Counted from the first letter of the stretch, positions 1 through 13,927 are shown. The stretch: 64,000 nucleotides of DNA from Rhytidiadelphus loreus (GCA_947034895.1 OX344762.1:13583501-13647500); one strand, 5' to 3'. Numbers and translations are program-made. The notes: a model not told the origin generated them from the letters alone.

Positions 1-111
1 GCCAGTTCTCCATCAATTCGTTAAAAACGGCAACAGGTGAACGAAGTTAAATACACTACCGAAAGCGGGAATAAAATCAAACTTGGAAAGTCATGGGCGT
101 ATGGGACATAC

Positions 112-3100
112 TGGATCACACTCATTGCGAACACCACAATTGATAATTCCCACAGCAAGGAGAGCCCCAGCTACCACATGGTTGTCATTGCTGTATAGAT
201 ACTTGTCAACCAGAGGAAGGCCTCCATCAACATCCCATAGCATAATAAGCCCCTGAAGCAAATACAGAGAAATGTCAATAAAATAGCACTAACATAGAAT
301 AGTGAGTAGCTTGCCTATTTTAATCCCATAGTAAGCAGAGTAGGAACCAGAACATTACCAAACTTGCTGCAGCACTTGCTTTGCCATGCTCCTTGTTTTT
401 AAATAGCCAGCCGCCAGAGCCTGCCCCCGACGTCTCTGTAGCTGGAGCGGTCATTAATTTATCCTGCAAGATAAGCAGGTATATAAACAAGTAGAACAGA
501 TAAACTGTCCAATGCATAATAAAGATGTCATCACAAGATATACATTATCCTGTGCATAAGCCAACAAACAGAGTACGAGGAAATGGTGTAGAACAATCAT
601 CGAGTACTGCATACCACGCCGAAGCCAGCATTCACAAATCCATTGACAAAAGTGGCAGCCAGATTTTGGCGAGCAGAATCTACGCTTGCTCCTGCACTTG
701 CACGGCCATCCACCAAATGAGCCTGAGACGAACACAGAAACATCGAGAGTATTAAAATTCATGAATACAAGGAGCGGTCCAAAACTCATTGTCTTAACAA
801 TTCCCTGAGCAAAGAAATTTCTGTAGTGTATTGAAGTGTTCTATGCAAACAAGATGACGAATAAAGATCTCAGAACATCACATTATCTCCGAGATAGACC
901 CATCACAAACACTGGTCAACAAAATCTTCTGAACAACAACGGGTTCCATAAATTTAAACTCTCGTGGTACTCAAGTATTAGGAGCCCCATCTTAAGTATC
1001 AAATAACGAAGGTTGCGCAAATGTCAATGAAAAGTATTCACACCTTGTAGAGATCATCCGGGGTTTTAGGCTCCATAACATCAAGATCCCGAGCAAGGGT
1101 GAGATAGCCTTCGCTTAACTTGCTATTACTAATTAGCTCTTGGAGCAGCTCCCGTTGCTCTTCATTGTCAATCATTTCCTCATCAAGCTCAATAGCAATG
1201 CCCTGCATCAAGCATTTGATAGGAGAAGAGGTAAAAAAATGAAAGTTTAAAATATAAACCAGTATCACAGCTTTTCAACAGCAGACTCTGAAAAAAGCAT
1301 GAAGGAAATACCCTTCAAATGGATAAAACGCAGGTAACCACAACCGGTAATTACAAAACTTCACTTCTTGACTAGAACACAGCTTGTAATGGCCTCTTGT
1401 CCAAAATGACTGACACTAACAAGAGAGGTTGTAATATGAATATAATTAGATGCTAACCTGTCTGCCCAGAATGTAGCATAGCTGCTGCTTTTCCAACGGA
1501 TCTTTGCATGTCGCAAATGTTGATTTAACATACTACAGGCCACCATCCTCACAATTATCAACACTCACCGCACACCCTACTGTCATAAAAGGATGTGGTA
1601 AAAACAAACCCAAAAAGCCCATACCCCAAAACACAGCTTGAAGTTGGATGCATACTAGTTGGCAATACAAAGAAAAGTGCCCTGATGAGTTACTTGAGCA
1701 TTAATAGGCTACCATATGAATAAGTCTTCTTCAACAAAACTTCAAGAGGAGTCACAGCACTAAGTCAACATTTCATCATACCTGAGCATTGCCCATCCTC
1801 AAAGCAACCCTCAAAGCTTCTGGAAATTTGTTAAACTTGCAGTACAACTGGTATGCAATTTTCAGAACCACCATATCATCTGGCTCTGGGACATAACTGC
1901 ATCACCATCCATAATCACTTCATCAGACTTTGATGAAACTATCCTCTGAAGTTGAGGGAACTAACTCTGCAAATCGCAGCAGGAATGTAACAAGACACAA
2001 GCACTCCAGAGATAGGGTATCATGGCTAGAAAGTATTAAATATAGCTTTGACTCAAGATTATATATTCGAAATAAAAGTTGAGTATGTTCTCCACCAGAG
2101 GCAGACTTGAAAAAATAGAGTATGTCAGACGAGAAAAATATACTCGCTCAATATGAAAAGCTTTAGTAAATACTTTTTCACCCACATGTCATCTGATAAA
2201 AACCATGTATCTAATAAGATAGATGGCACACTAAAAATGCAAGACAAAGATAATGTCAAAAGAATAAATATCAAAACATCAGTACGTGTCGGAACTAAAT
2301 ACCTAGCAAAACTTGTTAAATAGGCACAGGTTCGCTTGTGGTTAGCTTTGTCAATGTGCTCCATGAGCATGTCAAGTTTATCCACCTGTAAAACATCAAC
2401 CGATAGTCATTAAAAGCGTCCTTCAAACGTGATAGAATCATTGCCCCAGAAAATCCTTACCGGCTATTTACTCCAACGCCAAACAAGTAGAAAAGACGAC
2501 TGCAAACACAAATAAAAAGGACAGTTTTTCTGTTCTCATAATTGTGCACCAACAAAGACAACCATTCCGATGCATATGCATATCAAGTTGAAACCAGATT
2601 GATAGAGATCTGTCTACAAACCTCCATTAAAAGATCCACGGCCTCAGGTTCTGCGTTGTGCTGCGCACACAAAGATTCAGCACCTTGTCAGACAAACACA
2701 TGCATAATCCGAATAAGGCACACAAACAGAAAGATATGCCTTGCATCAACAAAACAATAACAAAACCAGTCAACTTAATTCAAGACCAAAACAGATCTTG
2801 AAATCTTGCGGTTTACCTTCACATGAAAAGGAACAATCTGCTTAACCAAATCCATCAGGTCATCAACAGGTTGCTCAGCAGCCTGCAAAAAACATAAACG
2901 AAGATATCACCTAGAAATACCAAAAGAAACACAGCGCCAGAAGAGGATCGCTTGGATAACTACATAAATTCAAATATAATTAATGTACAAAACATTATAG
3001 GAAAATAAACAATTGCAAGCTAAGCGCTAGACAATTTTGTCATAATTCTTCAGATGTGCCTCTGCTCCACGACAGATACCTGACGTTGCTGAAACTCATT

Positions 3101-4865
3101 GCCTATCTCTCCAGCCAAGTTCCTGCAGAATGTCCAAGGGTTTATCACAAAAAATCACCCCATCTCTTTCACCAAAAGCATAGCCGTAGTCAAACAGCCA
3201 GGTTACGTAAGAACAAAAGCGAACCCCGGTGCTACACAGACCAAGCAGAATGTGACAATCACCACATGTACAAAACTTGACTTTGGGGGAAGCAAAGTGT
3301 ACCTAACATATTCATGACCCCAAGAACCAATATCTCCAACAGTACCCTGCAATCTAAACCGCAAGCTTTCCTGCACAAGGTTCCCATAAGAGATAATCTC
3401 CAGGTTATACACAGACTTTGACAAAGCCTACATACAAATTTGAACCAGAAGATTTTTATGCAACTGGTATGAAGGAAAGAACTTACTCTGTCCCCCTCTT
3501 CCGACATTGTGAGGGCAAGGACCGATATAATATCCGCCATGAATCTCTGCAAAATATTGGAGGGAAAAAAACTCAGCTTACTCAAGCATAAAAGAGTGAA
3601 ACGACTTAAACAGAAGAGCTTGTGAAAGCAGGAAAAGTAACAGCGTACGAGTCATTCAGACAAGGTACCTTTATTTCAGATTCTGTCATTTTTTCATACT
3701 GAGTCTTCAAGACTTTGTAATGTGGTCTAAGGAATTTAAGTGGCTTGGGAACTGAAGTCATGGAGCTTGTAGCTGTCCTAATTTCTTGCCTGCGAGAGGC
3801 ATTCCAGGACACGAGATTAAAACGCAGCACACAACTCTTCTTCCACTTCCGTGTATTATCTTCATCCCAAAAGAAAACATAGTATTGAAGATAGAGCTCT
3901 ATTCCTGGTAGATACCAAATAAAGCAGTTTCCAAAACTGAGCATTCAATGCACTGCAGACTGTACCTCATTGCTTCCAAAGCAACTCTTTGAATTCCCTC
4001 TTCTGAATCCTGGGTTCTCTCCACGTATAGTTCCAACTGCTGCTTTAGAGCGAGATCTTCCTGAGACTGCAGTCAAATCAAATGCGACAAGGATTCAATG
4101 TAATTAATCAGAAACGAGAGCATCCGCCGCCATCCACATTGAACAGAAATAATCCATACATCTGTAGCTTCAGCAGCACGTAAAGTGCTAGACAAGAAGC
4201 AGCTACCAACACATCACGACATCCACAAATCTCCACAATCATGTCTCAATTACAGACCAAACATGGTCTGCCTCAAACAATAAACCAACCCTAAGGTCCT
4301 CGTAACAACCGACAATTCCAAACTGTTGACCTAAAATCTTTACCAATCTTTACCAAAATCGAAATATCCTATGAGTCAGCAAACATAAATGGTTATTCTT
4401 GAAATAAGTCATCTTTTCATAATCCATTCCCTTGTCGCTGGAAAATTTTACACAAACCTGCTACAAACGGAGGACGCCGAGCTAAATAGTCATAAGATAC
4501 CGTCAATTGCGATCAACACCAAATCCTACTGCCAAAATACAAACCTAGGGTTTTGACCTAATTCACCTTCTCGGCTAACCCGACCACAGCTGAACAAATC
4601 TTCGCACCTCATTAAAACTCCACCAGAATCAAATCAAAATCTTACCACACGCCATCCATTTCCAAAATAACAGGACAAAACCTCCGCCCCCTACCAATAG
4701 GCAAACAAAACAGGAGCATGAACTCACCAGGTCATCGTCTTTGCTCTTCTCGTCCTTCTTCCTCTTGTTCCCCTTGGCGGCATCCTTCTTCCCATTCGGC
4801 GGCACTGCATCTTGGTCCATCCTCTCCCCGAGCGCTCCTCCATTTTCCTTGGGAGCAGGCGCCAT
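112..4865 (-). CDS. RPN1: 26S proteasome regulatory subunit RPN1, 5' half (15 exons)
   Basis: RPN1 is the large non-ATPase scaffold at the base of the 19S proteasome particle; it docks ubiquitin receptors and shuttle factors. I assembled 15 exons, all joining in frame with GT-AG introns of 106-661 bp: 4865-4728, 4066-3966, 3789-3669, 3546-3487, 3370-3303, 3122-3080, 2882-2817, 2660-2622, 2385-2303, 1896-1782, 1532-1458, 1202-1044, 722-615, 463-359, 252-112. They encode 474 residues, about half of the roughly 890 usual for plants. Family landmarks include [18 protein letters not shown] (about 87-104), [11 protein letters not shown] (about 153-163), [12 protein letters not shown] (about 331-342) and [11 protein letters not shown] (about 411-421), which opens the proteasome/cyclosome repeats. 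The start is the first Met before a lysine-rich charged N-terminus, as in plant homologues. The rest lies beyond the left edge. One oddity: exon 13 ends GFGV where plants usually have GFGQ. Confidence 0.95.
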
Positions 4866-5340
4866 GGCTGCTGTTGGCGATGATGCGGAAAAAAAACTCT
4901 TCGTGACAGGATACGCGATCAAAAAACACGCGAAGATGATACCAATTGAAACCACCACTGCGACACTAAGGTACAATCCCCGCAAATCTGAGCGAAATCC
5001 AAACTTTGCCAATTCTGCGAGTGATTGGTTTTCCCTTCTGCCTCGGTGACCACGCAAAGCGACGGAGAAGTGGTGTTTCCAAAATGGAAGCCCCACGTCC
5101 CAAATGAAGGCCTTGGTCCCTCAATTCAAGTCCTGAGTGAAGGTTCGAGCCAGATACCGAAACCCAGATGTGGAAACATCGTTCGGAGGGAGGGAGGCCT
5201 TTGCGGTGGAGTTCCCAAAATCCCACGTGGCATGTCCCCCTTGCGCACGTGACTTTTCGCAAAGGATAGAAAAAAACTGATTTCGCACGGGCCTCTCTAA
5301 TTGCACTCCCTCTATTCTCTAATGCGGACTGGATTGTTCA
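4866..5340 (-). promoter_or_regulatory. RPN1 upstream region with two G-boxes
   Basis: This is the stretch upstream of the RPN1 start codon, reading leftward. It contains two perfect CACGTG G-boxes at 5224-5229 and 5246-5251, 22 bp apart (start to start) and about 360-390 bp from the ATG. G-boxes are palindromic bZIP/bHLH sites common in plant promoters. I see no clear TATA box on the minus strand and did not locate the transcription start. The reading frame stays open upstream of the ATG, but nothing there resembles RPN1. Confidence 0.45.
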
Positions 5341-8300
5341 AAACCCTCCATGTAACTTATTTGCGCTGGCCGGCCCTGTAAGAGAGAGAAACTCCCACCA
5401 TTTAATCTATAAATGCACAAGGTATTTTTCGAGCTTCTTGGAGTTTGCTCAAAACTATATTAAAAGCTCAAGTTTTGATAAGTTTTACCAACTTTTTGTA
5501 AATTGTAACTAGATAAATTATGAATTACGTAGGAAAAGAAAACACAACAATGTCACTTATGGATTGAAAGATTATTATGTTTAGTCAACACCAAAATATG
5601 GTGCCTTGAACATTACATTTAGGGATTAATGGTTAGTGTAAATGAAGAGCTCGATGATGAGGTCCTACCAATTGACTTTGAAGAGGGAAAAAATTTATCC
5701 CTCTGACATCTCTCGAGGTTCAATACTAAAATAGGGAATTAATTCTTCAAGGACAAACAAGTCATTGTATTGAAATGCCCATTGTAATCAATTATATTGT
5801 AGAAAGCATAATGGAAATGTAAATTTTTTAATACTATTAGATAGAGTGAGAAACATTGCATGGTTGAGTTGGTGCAGAAAAATCAATTATTTGAACAAGT
5901 AAGTATTTCCAATATCTCCTAAACACTCCTACAAAAACATGAAACCAAAATTTGTTCTTTGTCGTCTCTACCCTTAAAGGACCAAACTTGTTTGGGGCGA
6001 TATAGCAATTTTAGGTAGCTCACTATAAATGAAATTTTGTTTTTTTATTTGAAATTTTCACACAATACACGGGTGAGGAGTAGCTTTAATGCACAACAAT
6101 TTTCGTAGCTTTTGACTACATAATTAAAAAATTATTGTATGATATGTTGTTTTTTCTCAATCCGGACAACTCAAAAAAAGAAACAAAAATTGGAAATTGG
6201 AAAGCTTTGAATCATTCCATTTTGATTAATGAGATGGAAGTTACAAGGAATTTTAGTTGGCAGGCAATTATAGAATCCCTACTCTAAAATAAACTTTGAA
6301 GTCCTTTATTTCATTAAATTTTTAAAATTGTTTGAATTAAATAAAATCATAGGATGTAGATTGTTTATAACAACATTGCAACTATTAAGACTAACATTTT
6401 TTAATTTCATAACTAAATTCTCAATAAATTAGTAATTTAAATCATTCTATATTTCTTTCTACATACTATTTTTTTCTAGCATGAATATGAATTTTTTTTC
6501 TTATTTTTATTTTATATGTGTTCCTAACTTATTTCTTCATCATATTATGAAGAGTTACAAGTTGTAGGATCTACACAATTTTGGGTAAAATGTTTGAAAG
6601 ATGAAATCTAACCATTGGGGAGGAGTTGAAAATACTTCTTTTTGAAACTCAAGCATCATGATCTTGCAATTGGTAAGGTTTTTTATTTTGAAATTTTAGG
6701 AGGGTGTACTCTAACATATTAACTAAAAGATCCTACAATTGGATTTGATTAAAATAGAGAGAGAGAGAGAGAGATGAAGATTTTAGCCTTGCTTTGGAGA
6801 CTAATATTTTGAAGTAGTTTTGGGCCTTTAAACATGAAAGAATTTAGGGGTTAAAGGATTAAGTGTTAAAAAACACTTAGATTTAATTAGCTAGGTATTG
6901 CAATTTGCCAATATAAAGCCCCTTGCTTGGTTCTAATGGCCAAGTTGGAGTGCAATGTGCATTTGTAACTGTGATAAGTCCAAACCACTACTTTTTTTTA
7001 ATCTTTTATCTACCTTTTGAAGCAATTTATTACCATTGTCAAATGTCAAAATTTGAATTTTCTTGTACCTTTGAAATGCTCTAACTTCCAATGATATAAA
7101 AAATTCAAGTTCTAATTATAAATTGGTGAAAAGTTAGAAGTTTATTTTCAGGGGCAAATTCGTGAGTGCATTGACTAACTCAAACCTAGAGCCATAAGTA
7201 ACACAAAACTATCAACATTTTCACTGTCTGTCTTACATGATCCAAGCTCTGGATTCCAGTTCGGGCCCTGTAAACTTTAATCAAACCCAATTGTCAGTGA
7301 ACTTACAATTGCAGTGGGGACGTGCCTGCCAACAACATTCTCAGTAGCTTTCATCTTGTCTGGTCAGATTTTGGTGAGCATTCCTTTGATGAAAGTTATT
7401 TTTCCAGGCATGAGTACTCATTCAGTTCAAGTACTATCATTCAAGTATTGTCACTATAACTATAATTTTCCAGTGGTATTTTCATCAAGAATTAATAGGA
7501 ATTGCATTGGTACCGCAGTACCCAAGTTGCTGAAGCTTCATCAGGCTTACCAGAGTTTCATTAGCCCAGGCAATTCCAATGACCAGCTAGTCATGGGCGG
7601 AATTTGTTTGAGCTTTGAAAAGTGTCCTAAACCCTAAAAAAGTAATCTCCTAAATATCATACATGGATCCACTTTCCGCTGTCAGTTGTATATGATCAGG
7701 GAAGAAACTGAACAATTGGTAGTCACAAACTAAGTATCCTCTACCATAGAATTATAATATTTGGTGGACCTGGAATGAGGGCACTTCTGGATGCACAAGG
7801 TGTTGCTTATTTACATTCCCCTTGACTTAAACTGTTGGCAAAGCTGTCACGATTACTCTGGTCACAATCAAATTGCAACCAGATTCAGCTGAATATGCAC
7901 ATGTATTGTCGGCTTGTGAATGGTTTCAAGACATGTTCATAGAATGAAACCAAACCTTGTCTCCAATCTGCTCTGCTTTTTGGAGTGAAAATTCAAGGCA
8001 AGATAAATGTGAGATAGGAAGCCAAAGCATTCAGGATAGTGCAGGCTGTTGCAGAATATTGCCCAGGTAAATTTTCTGCTGGAGAGGGTCAATGAATAGA
8101 TCAAAGGACAGAGACAGAGTTGAAATGATGACATGTTGAGTAGCTAGTGGGTGTCAAACCTTGCAATCCCTGCTCTTCAATTTGGAGCTTTGTTATCAAA
8201 CTGAGTGCTGAACGCACTTCTTGTTTCCTCAAAGTCATCAATTTTGTTCAAATGACAAAATTCCAATACCGTACTTCAAATGACGCTTTCCAATTCAAGA

Positions 8301-10489
8301 GGCCAAAAACATAAACTATTCTCCTTTTCAGAGCTTTATGCCACAGCTTTTGCACCCAGAATTGCACCAATTTAACAAAATTGGGAATACGTACTTCTAG
8401 TCTCTCATAGAGTTTTGAGAAGCAATTCTGAAACAGACTTCTTGTGTGGTCCAGCTTTTACAAACCCCAGTGGTGATTTTGTGATAAAGATCACCTCGGT
8501 ATGCTACTTGCTGTGATGCTAGCTTGACTCTTAGAATAAGTACTGAGTTTTGTTTTGGTTGCTTAGAAGCAATCCAATCAGTGGAAGTTTGAAGAATTCT
8601 TCCTGGATTCACAGGTCACTTTCATAATATAGAGCTTATTAGTAAACGCAGAGTTGAATCAGGCATTCCCATTCAAAGTGTTCAAATCATCAATTAAGCA
8701 GTGTGCAGCTTAGACTAGTGTGCATGCAGTTTGCTTGCCTGAGTTCACTGATTCTCGGCCAGGCAACAAACATTCTGTTAAGAGAACCACTTGAAAACCT
8801 CAGCAGTCTGTGTTTTCACAAGTCCTTCATGTGAAATTAAAAGCACTCTAATAAGTAGAGCATTTCTGCATCTTACTTTCACATGATGGAACTTGTATGG
8901 TGTACGTTGCACGGTGATCATTTCCAATGTCTGAGTTCTCTCAAAACTAGGCTAAAAAGTCTCATTTGTAAGCTTAGACACAATCAAAGTTCTCCATAGC
9001 TTGGTTGGTTTCTACAGTGCTCTTGGTTTCTCTATCTCCCAGTGAGCTGTTAAACCACTGACCAGCTTGCTCCCAACTCAGTCTTCAATTATCACTGAGT
9101 TTCTGCTCCCATTGGAAAAGCATGCATGAGGTCTGAATGATTTGAAGCACGGAATTATTAGGCTTTGAAATAATTAACTAAAGCTGGAATGGAATGATGA
9201 TAGTAGTAGGGGAAGTCGCATTAATCACCTACCTAGCTAGCTAGCTTGCTCACGAGGCAGCACATACTGAAAGATGATGGGACAATGGTAACTAATAGAG
9301 CAGCACCCGGCCAGACTAGCTAGCTACTGCTGGATTTGTACTGCATGTGAGGTTGGGACCACATTCACATCAGCTGGTACGTATGTACAGAGGCCCGACC
9401 GTACGTGCGATCGACTCATATTAAATGGAGCCAACGTTCTTGGTCTAAGCAACTCGCCAACTCGCTCTATGGATCGTAAATGTCAAACCAATCTGCCCAG
9501 CTCACTGCCCGGCTCTATATAACGTAGCTTGAATAATAAAATAGGATCTTTTTTTCACTTTCTCGCCTTGCGCGTGATACCATTAAACTTGAATTTTTTT
9601 TTAAAAATCATACCCTAAGTAATCAAAGTTTGCAAACACGTACCCCACCATCTTCGTCTTCCCGGCAATGAACTGCTGATCAAGCTCACAAACAGGAAGT
9701 AGACACGCCCCGTCTTCTGGATCTGATTGAGTTGGTCCAACCTGAGTTACGTTAACTTCAAAGAAAATTGTGCAAGGGTGCTTGTGCAGAGACTGACAGG
9801 GGCGCAATTAATTTAGACCCATCCATCTTGTTGAGCCGTAGTTGTCGTGCCCCTGCCTGGCCTGTCCGTGGAAGTTAAGTTAAATCCATGAGCTACAGTG
9901 TGTGTTTAAGTGAGCTAGTGAGAAAACAACCCAGAGCACGGCCTACAGCAGCTATTGAGCTTTCGAGTCGGTTGTGTGTCATTGTTCTTTGGATTTGGGT
10001 CTCATTTCCTCCACTTGCAGGGATGCGGGCATCCTCCAGAACCATCTGTTGGGCCCATGTCCACCTCAGAAAATAGATATGTAAGTTAGGGTTTCCTCCC
10101 CGGTGACTGTCCTTTGGGTCCAACTTCGATCTCTTTATTTGGGACAGGACGAGTAGTTGTTAGAATGGTGAATGTTCTGTTCTGTTCGGTTAGTACTGCT
10201 TTGGTAATGACCTTCCAATTGAGGGGAAGGACAGCATTTTCGGAGGAACGGAGTGACTGAAAAAGAGATGAGTTTGATCATGATTTGGTTGCAAAGGAAC
10301 AGGATCAGTAGTGCTGGTAGGGTAACTTAGGTTCACCAAAACAGCCATAACCGTGAATTTGAGGATTTTGGACATGATGTTCATTAAAAGTCATCCAACA
10401 AATTATTGTACTCTACTACCAAGAGAAAAATAATTCATGAGCACTTTCAAATGAATTATTTGGACACTGTGAATATAAATTGGGAATTT
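5341..10489. other. Mostly low-copy non-coding region
   Basis: No gene is recognised here. From 5.4 to 7.2 kb the sequence is AT-rich with scattered decayed repeat ends (for example TTAGGGATTAA near 5620) and a short (GA)n run at about 6757-6772. From 7.2 to 10.4 kb it is more balanced and not visibly repeated in the window. Tetranucleotide AGCT/TAGC runs occur near 9230-9245 and 9315-9330, and there is a TATA-like CTCTATATAACG near 9513. Short ORFs here (up to 107 codons) show no family features. An unannotated non-coding transcript cannot be excluded. Confidence 0.5.
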
Positions 10490-10493
10490 TTAA

Positions 10494-11059
10494 TCCCTAA
10501 AGGACAATTGTCCGTTGAACAAACAATTGAAAATCCGTGTAGGTTCCTATGAAGTCAATTTTGGTTGGATGTTCACAAAATTTTGACACTAGGTGTGAAC
10601 ATGTACCCCCTTAATGGGAATTTAATTTTTTTTCTAATCGGGTGTTTGGATCAAAAGTTATGGTGCCTTGAACTTTTATGATAGCTTGGGCAACTTTTGC
10701 AAAACTCCACTCCTTTGCTTCTAAAATATGGCAGGTATGTAACTTACTCAATACAAGATGCAAATGTGAAAAAAAATAACCATTTGTAGTGTAAAAATCT
10801 CATTGTAGGAGGAGTTAAAGGTTGTTGGCCCTATCGGGCATCGTCGAAAAAAAACTTTTTCTTCTAGCTTGAAACGTTATAATCTTTCAATTAGTGTAGT
10901 CAAAGTTTATGAATTTTTTTCTACCAACATTCCCATAGTAGTCTAGTACAAATTTGTACGGTTGAATTTTGGACTTCTTTTTTTCATTTTTTTCTCTTTG
11001 CCCTAAAAAGTGGCAGTTTCTCACAATATTGCTTGAAATATGCCTCTGGGCTTTAGGGA
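10494..11059 (-). mobile_element. Family B TTAA-type element, copy B1
   Basis: This is a 566-bp family B copy in minus orientation. The left end is TTAA (10490-10493) then TCCCTAAAGGACAATTG. The right end is CTTTAGGGA followed by TTAT, a decayed TTAA. The interior shares several segments with the other B copies: a stretch matching GACTTCATAGGAACCTAC, the rc of TTGAAAGATTATAACGTT near 10870, and CATTGTAGGAGGAG near 10801. There is no coding capacity. Confidence 0.75.
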
Positions 11060-12165
11060 TTATAAATGCACCTAATATTTACACTAGGATTTGATATTCA
11101 AATGTAGTACATCCTTGTAATCACATCTATTTATTTTTCAAGATTTTAGAAGAGATGGTTATAGGTGTTGCTACGTGAGGTTGCTACCTTGTTGGCAAAG
11201 AGTCTAAAGTGCAGCCTTATGCAAGGTTGGGGTGAGCCGCCCCCCTTGTTCATCCTCCTAAAGGCATTCCATTGGTGTATATAAAAAAAACAGACTCTCT
11301 ATTTCATGCTTGATTAATTTCTCTTGTACATCCCTTCTTGCTAATTTGGGGCCTCTAATTGCAAATATGAATTCAAAATTTGCAAATTTTATAATGTGTG
11401 GAAAATTTTAAAAAATTGAGTGTTATTGATGTAGTACCATAGTGTATATGTATAAATGTGTTATACAATGAGTGAGGTGAGTTAACCCTAGAATTCCAAA
11501 TTGGTAATTGTGGAAATCATCCTTTTGGGTACCGTAGCTTCCTAGTAACTTGGTCAAAAAATAATTAATTAAAAAGGGTGCCTAAGGATTGCCGTATTCA
11601 TAGAAATTCAACTCATTCTATTCAATCTTGCATCTCTACTTTGTCAATAATTGTAAACACATATCACAAAGTTTTTTGCCTTTCTATTTTAACCATTCTA
11701 AAAGCACAATCTCACACACAATAAACCCTAATATGCAAGGTAGAGGATTTAGAGTTTAGAGGTTTAGCAAAGGGTTTAGGTAAATGTAGCCACCTTAGAT
11801 GAAAGTAGCAACAACCATCCCCAAATTGTAGGAATAACTTGGATGAATGACTAATTTATTTTAATTATATTTTAAAATTGTACAATTTTAATATATTATT
11901 TTTTGGACTACCTAACTATTTTTGCACTTTAATTATTAGATAGAAATTTGCCTAAAGTGCTAGGAAGCTACAATACTATGTGAATCATTTACTTAAAATA
12001 ACAAGAGCACTAATTGGAGATCAAACTACTAGTAAGGCAAGACCTCCCCTACCAACACAAAATTTCAAGGATGAACATCTACACTTCTGTCTTACATAGA
12101 AGGATTCTTTACCATGCATCAAATACTTATGAATGTCTTCATTGATGTTACAAGGTTAACCATTA
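11060..12165. other. AT-rich intergenic DNA, no gene seen
   Basis: AT-rich sequence without a recognisable ORF, RNA gene or element end pair. A short GC-rich patch near 11225-11260 resembles nothing else in the window. Confidence 0.4.
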
Positions 12166-12376
12166 GATGAAATTCAGGCCTCGTTAAGGGTTGTGAATTT
12201 TCCTGACTTTTCCTACATTCTCATCTCTACCACGTAGCCTGCTAACATGGTCAAGAGACGGCCACATTAGCAAGCATTAAAAAAAAATTAATTAATTTTT
12301 TTTCTAGACAACACAGACTAGATCCGAGCAACAGGAACTAGCCTAAAACGACCCTCCCGAAGCATCGAATCCCATC
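12166..12376. mobile_element. Family C TA-flanked MITE, copy C4
   Basis: A 211-bp element flanked by TA (12164-12165 and 12377-12378). The ends are GATGAAATTCAGGCC and, read from the right, GATGGGATTCGATGC, so the TIR is imperfect. The GC-richer interior has two CCAC-containing motifs (near 12230 and 12263) separated by an A/T block, a layout shared by C1, C2 and C3. Confidence 0.5.
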
Positions 12377-12708
12377 TAATTTAATGCATAATTGCTAGAG
12401 CCTACTACACTTGCAGAGTCTATATTCAATATCTATGGTATGTTATAATATTTTGCTACCAATAAACCCAAAACCTACTTCTACAAAGTTAGTTTTTCAA
12501 TTGGACAAAAGCTAAACTATCAATTTCATTATGCCTCCACACAATGATATACAAGAGATTTCATTGTCATGTTTGATTACCTATGTGGCAATGACAAGTG
12601 GTTCAATTCTTGTAAAAAATAACTATTTAATGAAGAATCAAAAGCACACTCCAATATATTAAATATTATTCCAAAGTTTTGTTCACAATGATTGATTCCA
12701 AGGCTATA

Positions 12709-13804
12709 AGGTAGTGTGCTCATAAACCGTCAGTTTACCAGCTGTTGGGCCTTTTCGATGGTTTTCAGATGCCTAAAAATATTTTCACTTATTTTTCACT
12801 TGAAGAGAAGTTGATGTGGGATGCAACCCAAGTGGTTTCATATTTTTCTGAGCATTTATGAATTACTTATGAATTTCCAAAGAATTCTGTCATAGGCACC
12901 TATTTGTGATCCTAGGCCTTGCAAAACCCACACACGCGCAATCTGAAAAAAGATATGGTGTGATCAAAAACAAGCAATGAAGCATTGAACAAGTAATACT
13001 TAAGGTTCCTAAATGTGATCTTTACTAAACTGAAGCCAAGGAATCAATATTGTCTTCACATACTTTGAAGTCCAATTCAAAGTGCTCTAACTTTTGCATC
13101 CAACTTCCAAATTCAATAAAACTTGTTGTAAAATTTGCGCTCTCTCTTCTAGTTTGTGAGATAAAAATTTCAGATCAATCCGAGTTATACTGATTTTTTG
13201 GGAGCCAATCGAAGTTCACAAGTTCAATTTAAGTTCACCAAACTGCATCTGCTGGCTGCAGCTTTGGGGGCTTCTATCTCCTTCATTCTAAGTTTTTTTT
13301 CAGTAAAATTTGTTGGGTTATGTTCCCCTTGAAGTCTAGTTATTGTGGTAAAATTTTCATGTCAATTCAAGTTGTTTTGAATGTTTGGGAGCAATTCGAA
13401 GTTCTAAATCCCGACATTCTTCAATCACAGTGAACTTCGGCGGCTTATAACTTCTTCATACAAGGTTCGTTTTCAATATTTTTTGTTGGAAAAGTTGCGC
13501 CTACTAGTCTAATTTGTGTGGCTAAAATTTCATATCAATCCAAGAATTAATGATTGACTGAGAATCATTTTAGTGAAAGGATGTTCAGCCATAAATTTGT
13601 TTCTTGCAAAAATGAAGCGAACACATGTCTTGTATCCACTCTTAGTTCAAAATCGACCCACCCTGGCTCTTATTACACCATATGTGTAGTATAAACCAAC
13701 ATCTATCAAACCTTATTAAGCTCTCACATTATCAAAAGCCCATTTCAAAACTGCTTAGTGTCGATTTCAAAATTGCTTAGTGTCCATTTCAGAGCCTCCT
13801 ACAA
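12709..13804 (+). mobile_element. Degenerate, longer family D element (D0)
   Basis: The left end TA-AGGTAGTGTGCTC and the first 250 bp or so match family D: the CCCAAGTGGTTT-like segment, then CATAGGCACCTATTTGTGATC. After about 12940 it diverges into a segment with three loosely similar sub-blocks (near 13080, 13290 and 13440) that repeat the AAAATTT-TCA-TC-CAA-T pattern. The proposed right end near 13804 (CCTCCTAC) is weak, so the boundary is approximate. Confidence 0.4.
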
Positions 13805-13927
13805 GGACGCTTTGAAGTTGCGGGTCGGAATTACAGACAACTACCTTAACCTTCATCTCATCTGCATTCAGTGATAATCAAGAATTAGAAATTATGATCA
13901 ATTCTAAGAAGAGACGAGCAAGTATTA

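Noticed and set aside
1..60. Possible sixteenth RPN1 exon at the left edge
   Set aside because: No acceptor followed by sequence resembling the next RPN1 segment (ALALL-type) is present; it is taken as intron.
4866..5096. Upstream in-frame extension of the RPN1 start (open for about 77 codons)
   Set aside because: The extension has no similarity to plant RPN1 N-termini; the Met at 4865 fits the known start and lysine-rich beginning.
5140..5165. tRNA T-loop-like GGTTCGAGCC
   Set aside because: No acceptor stem, anticodon arm or box A at the required spacing; no tRNA gene was found anywhere in the window.
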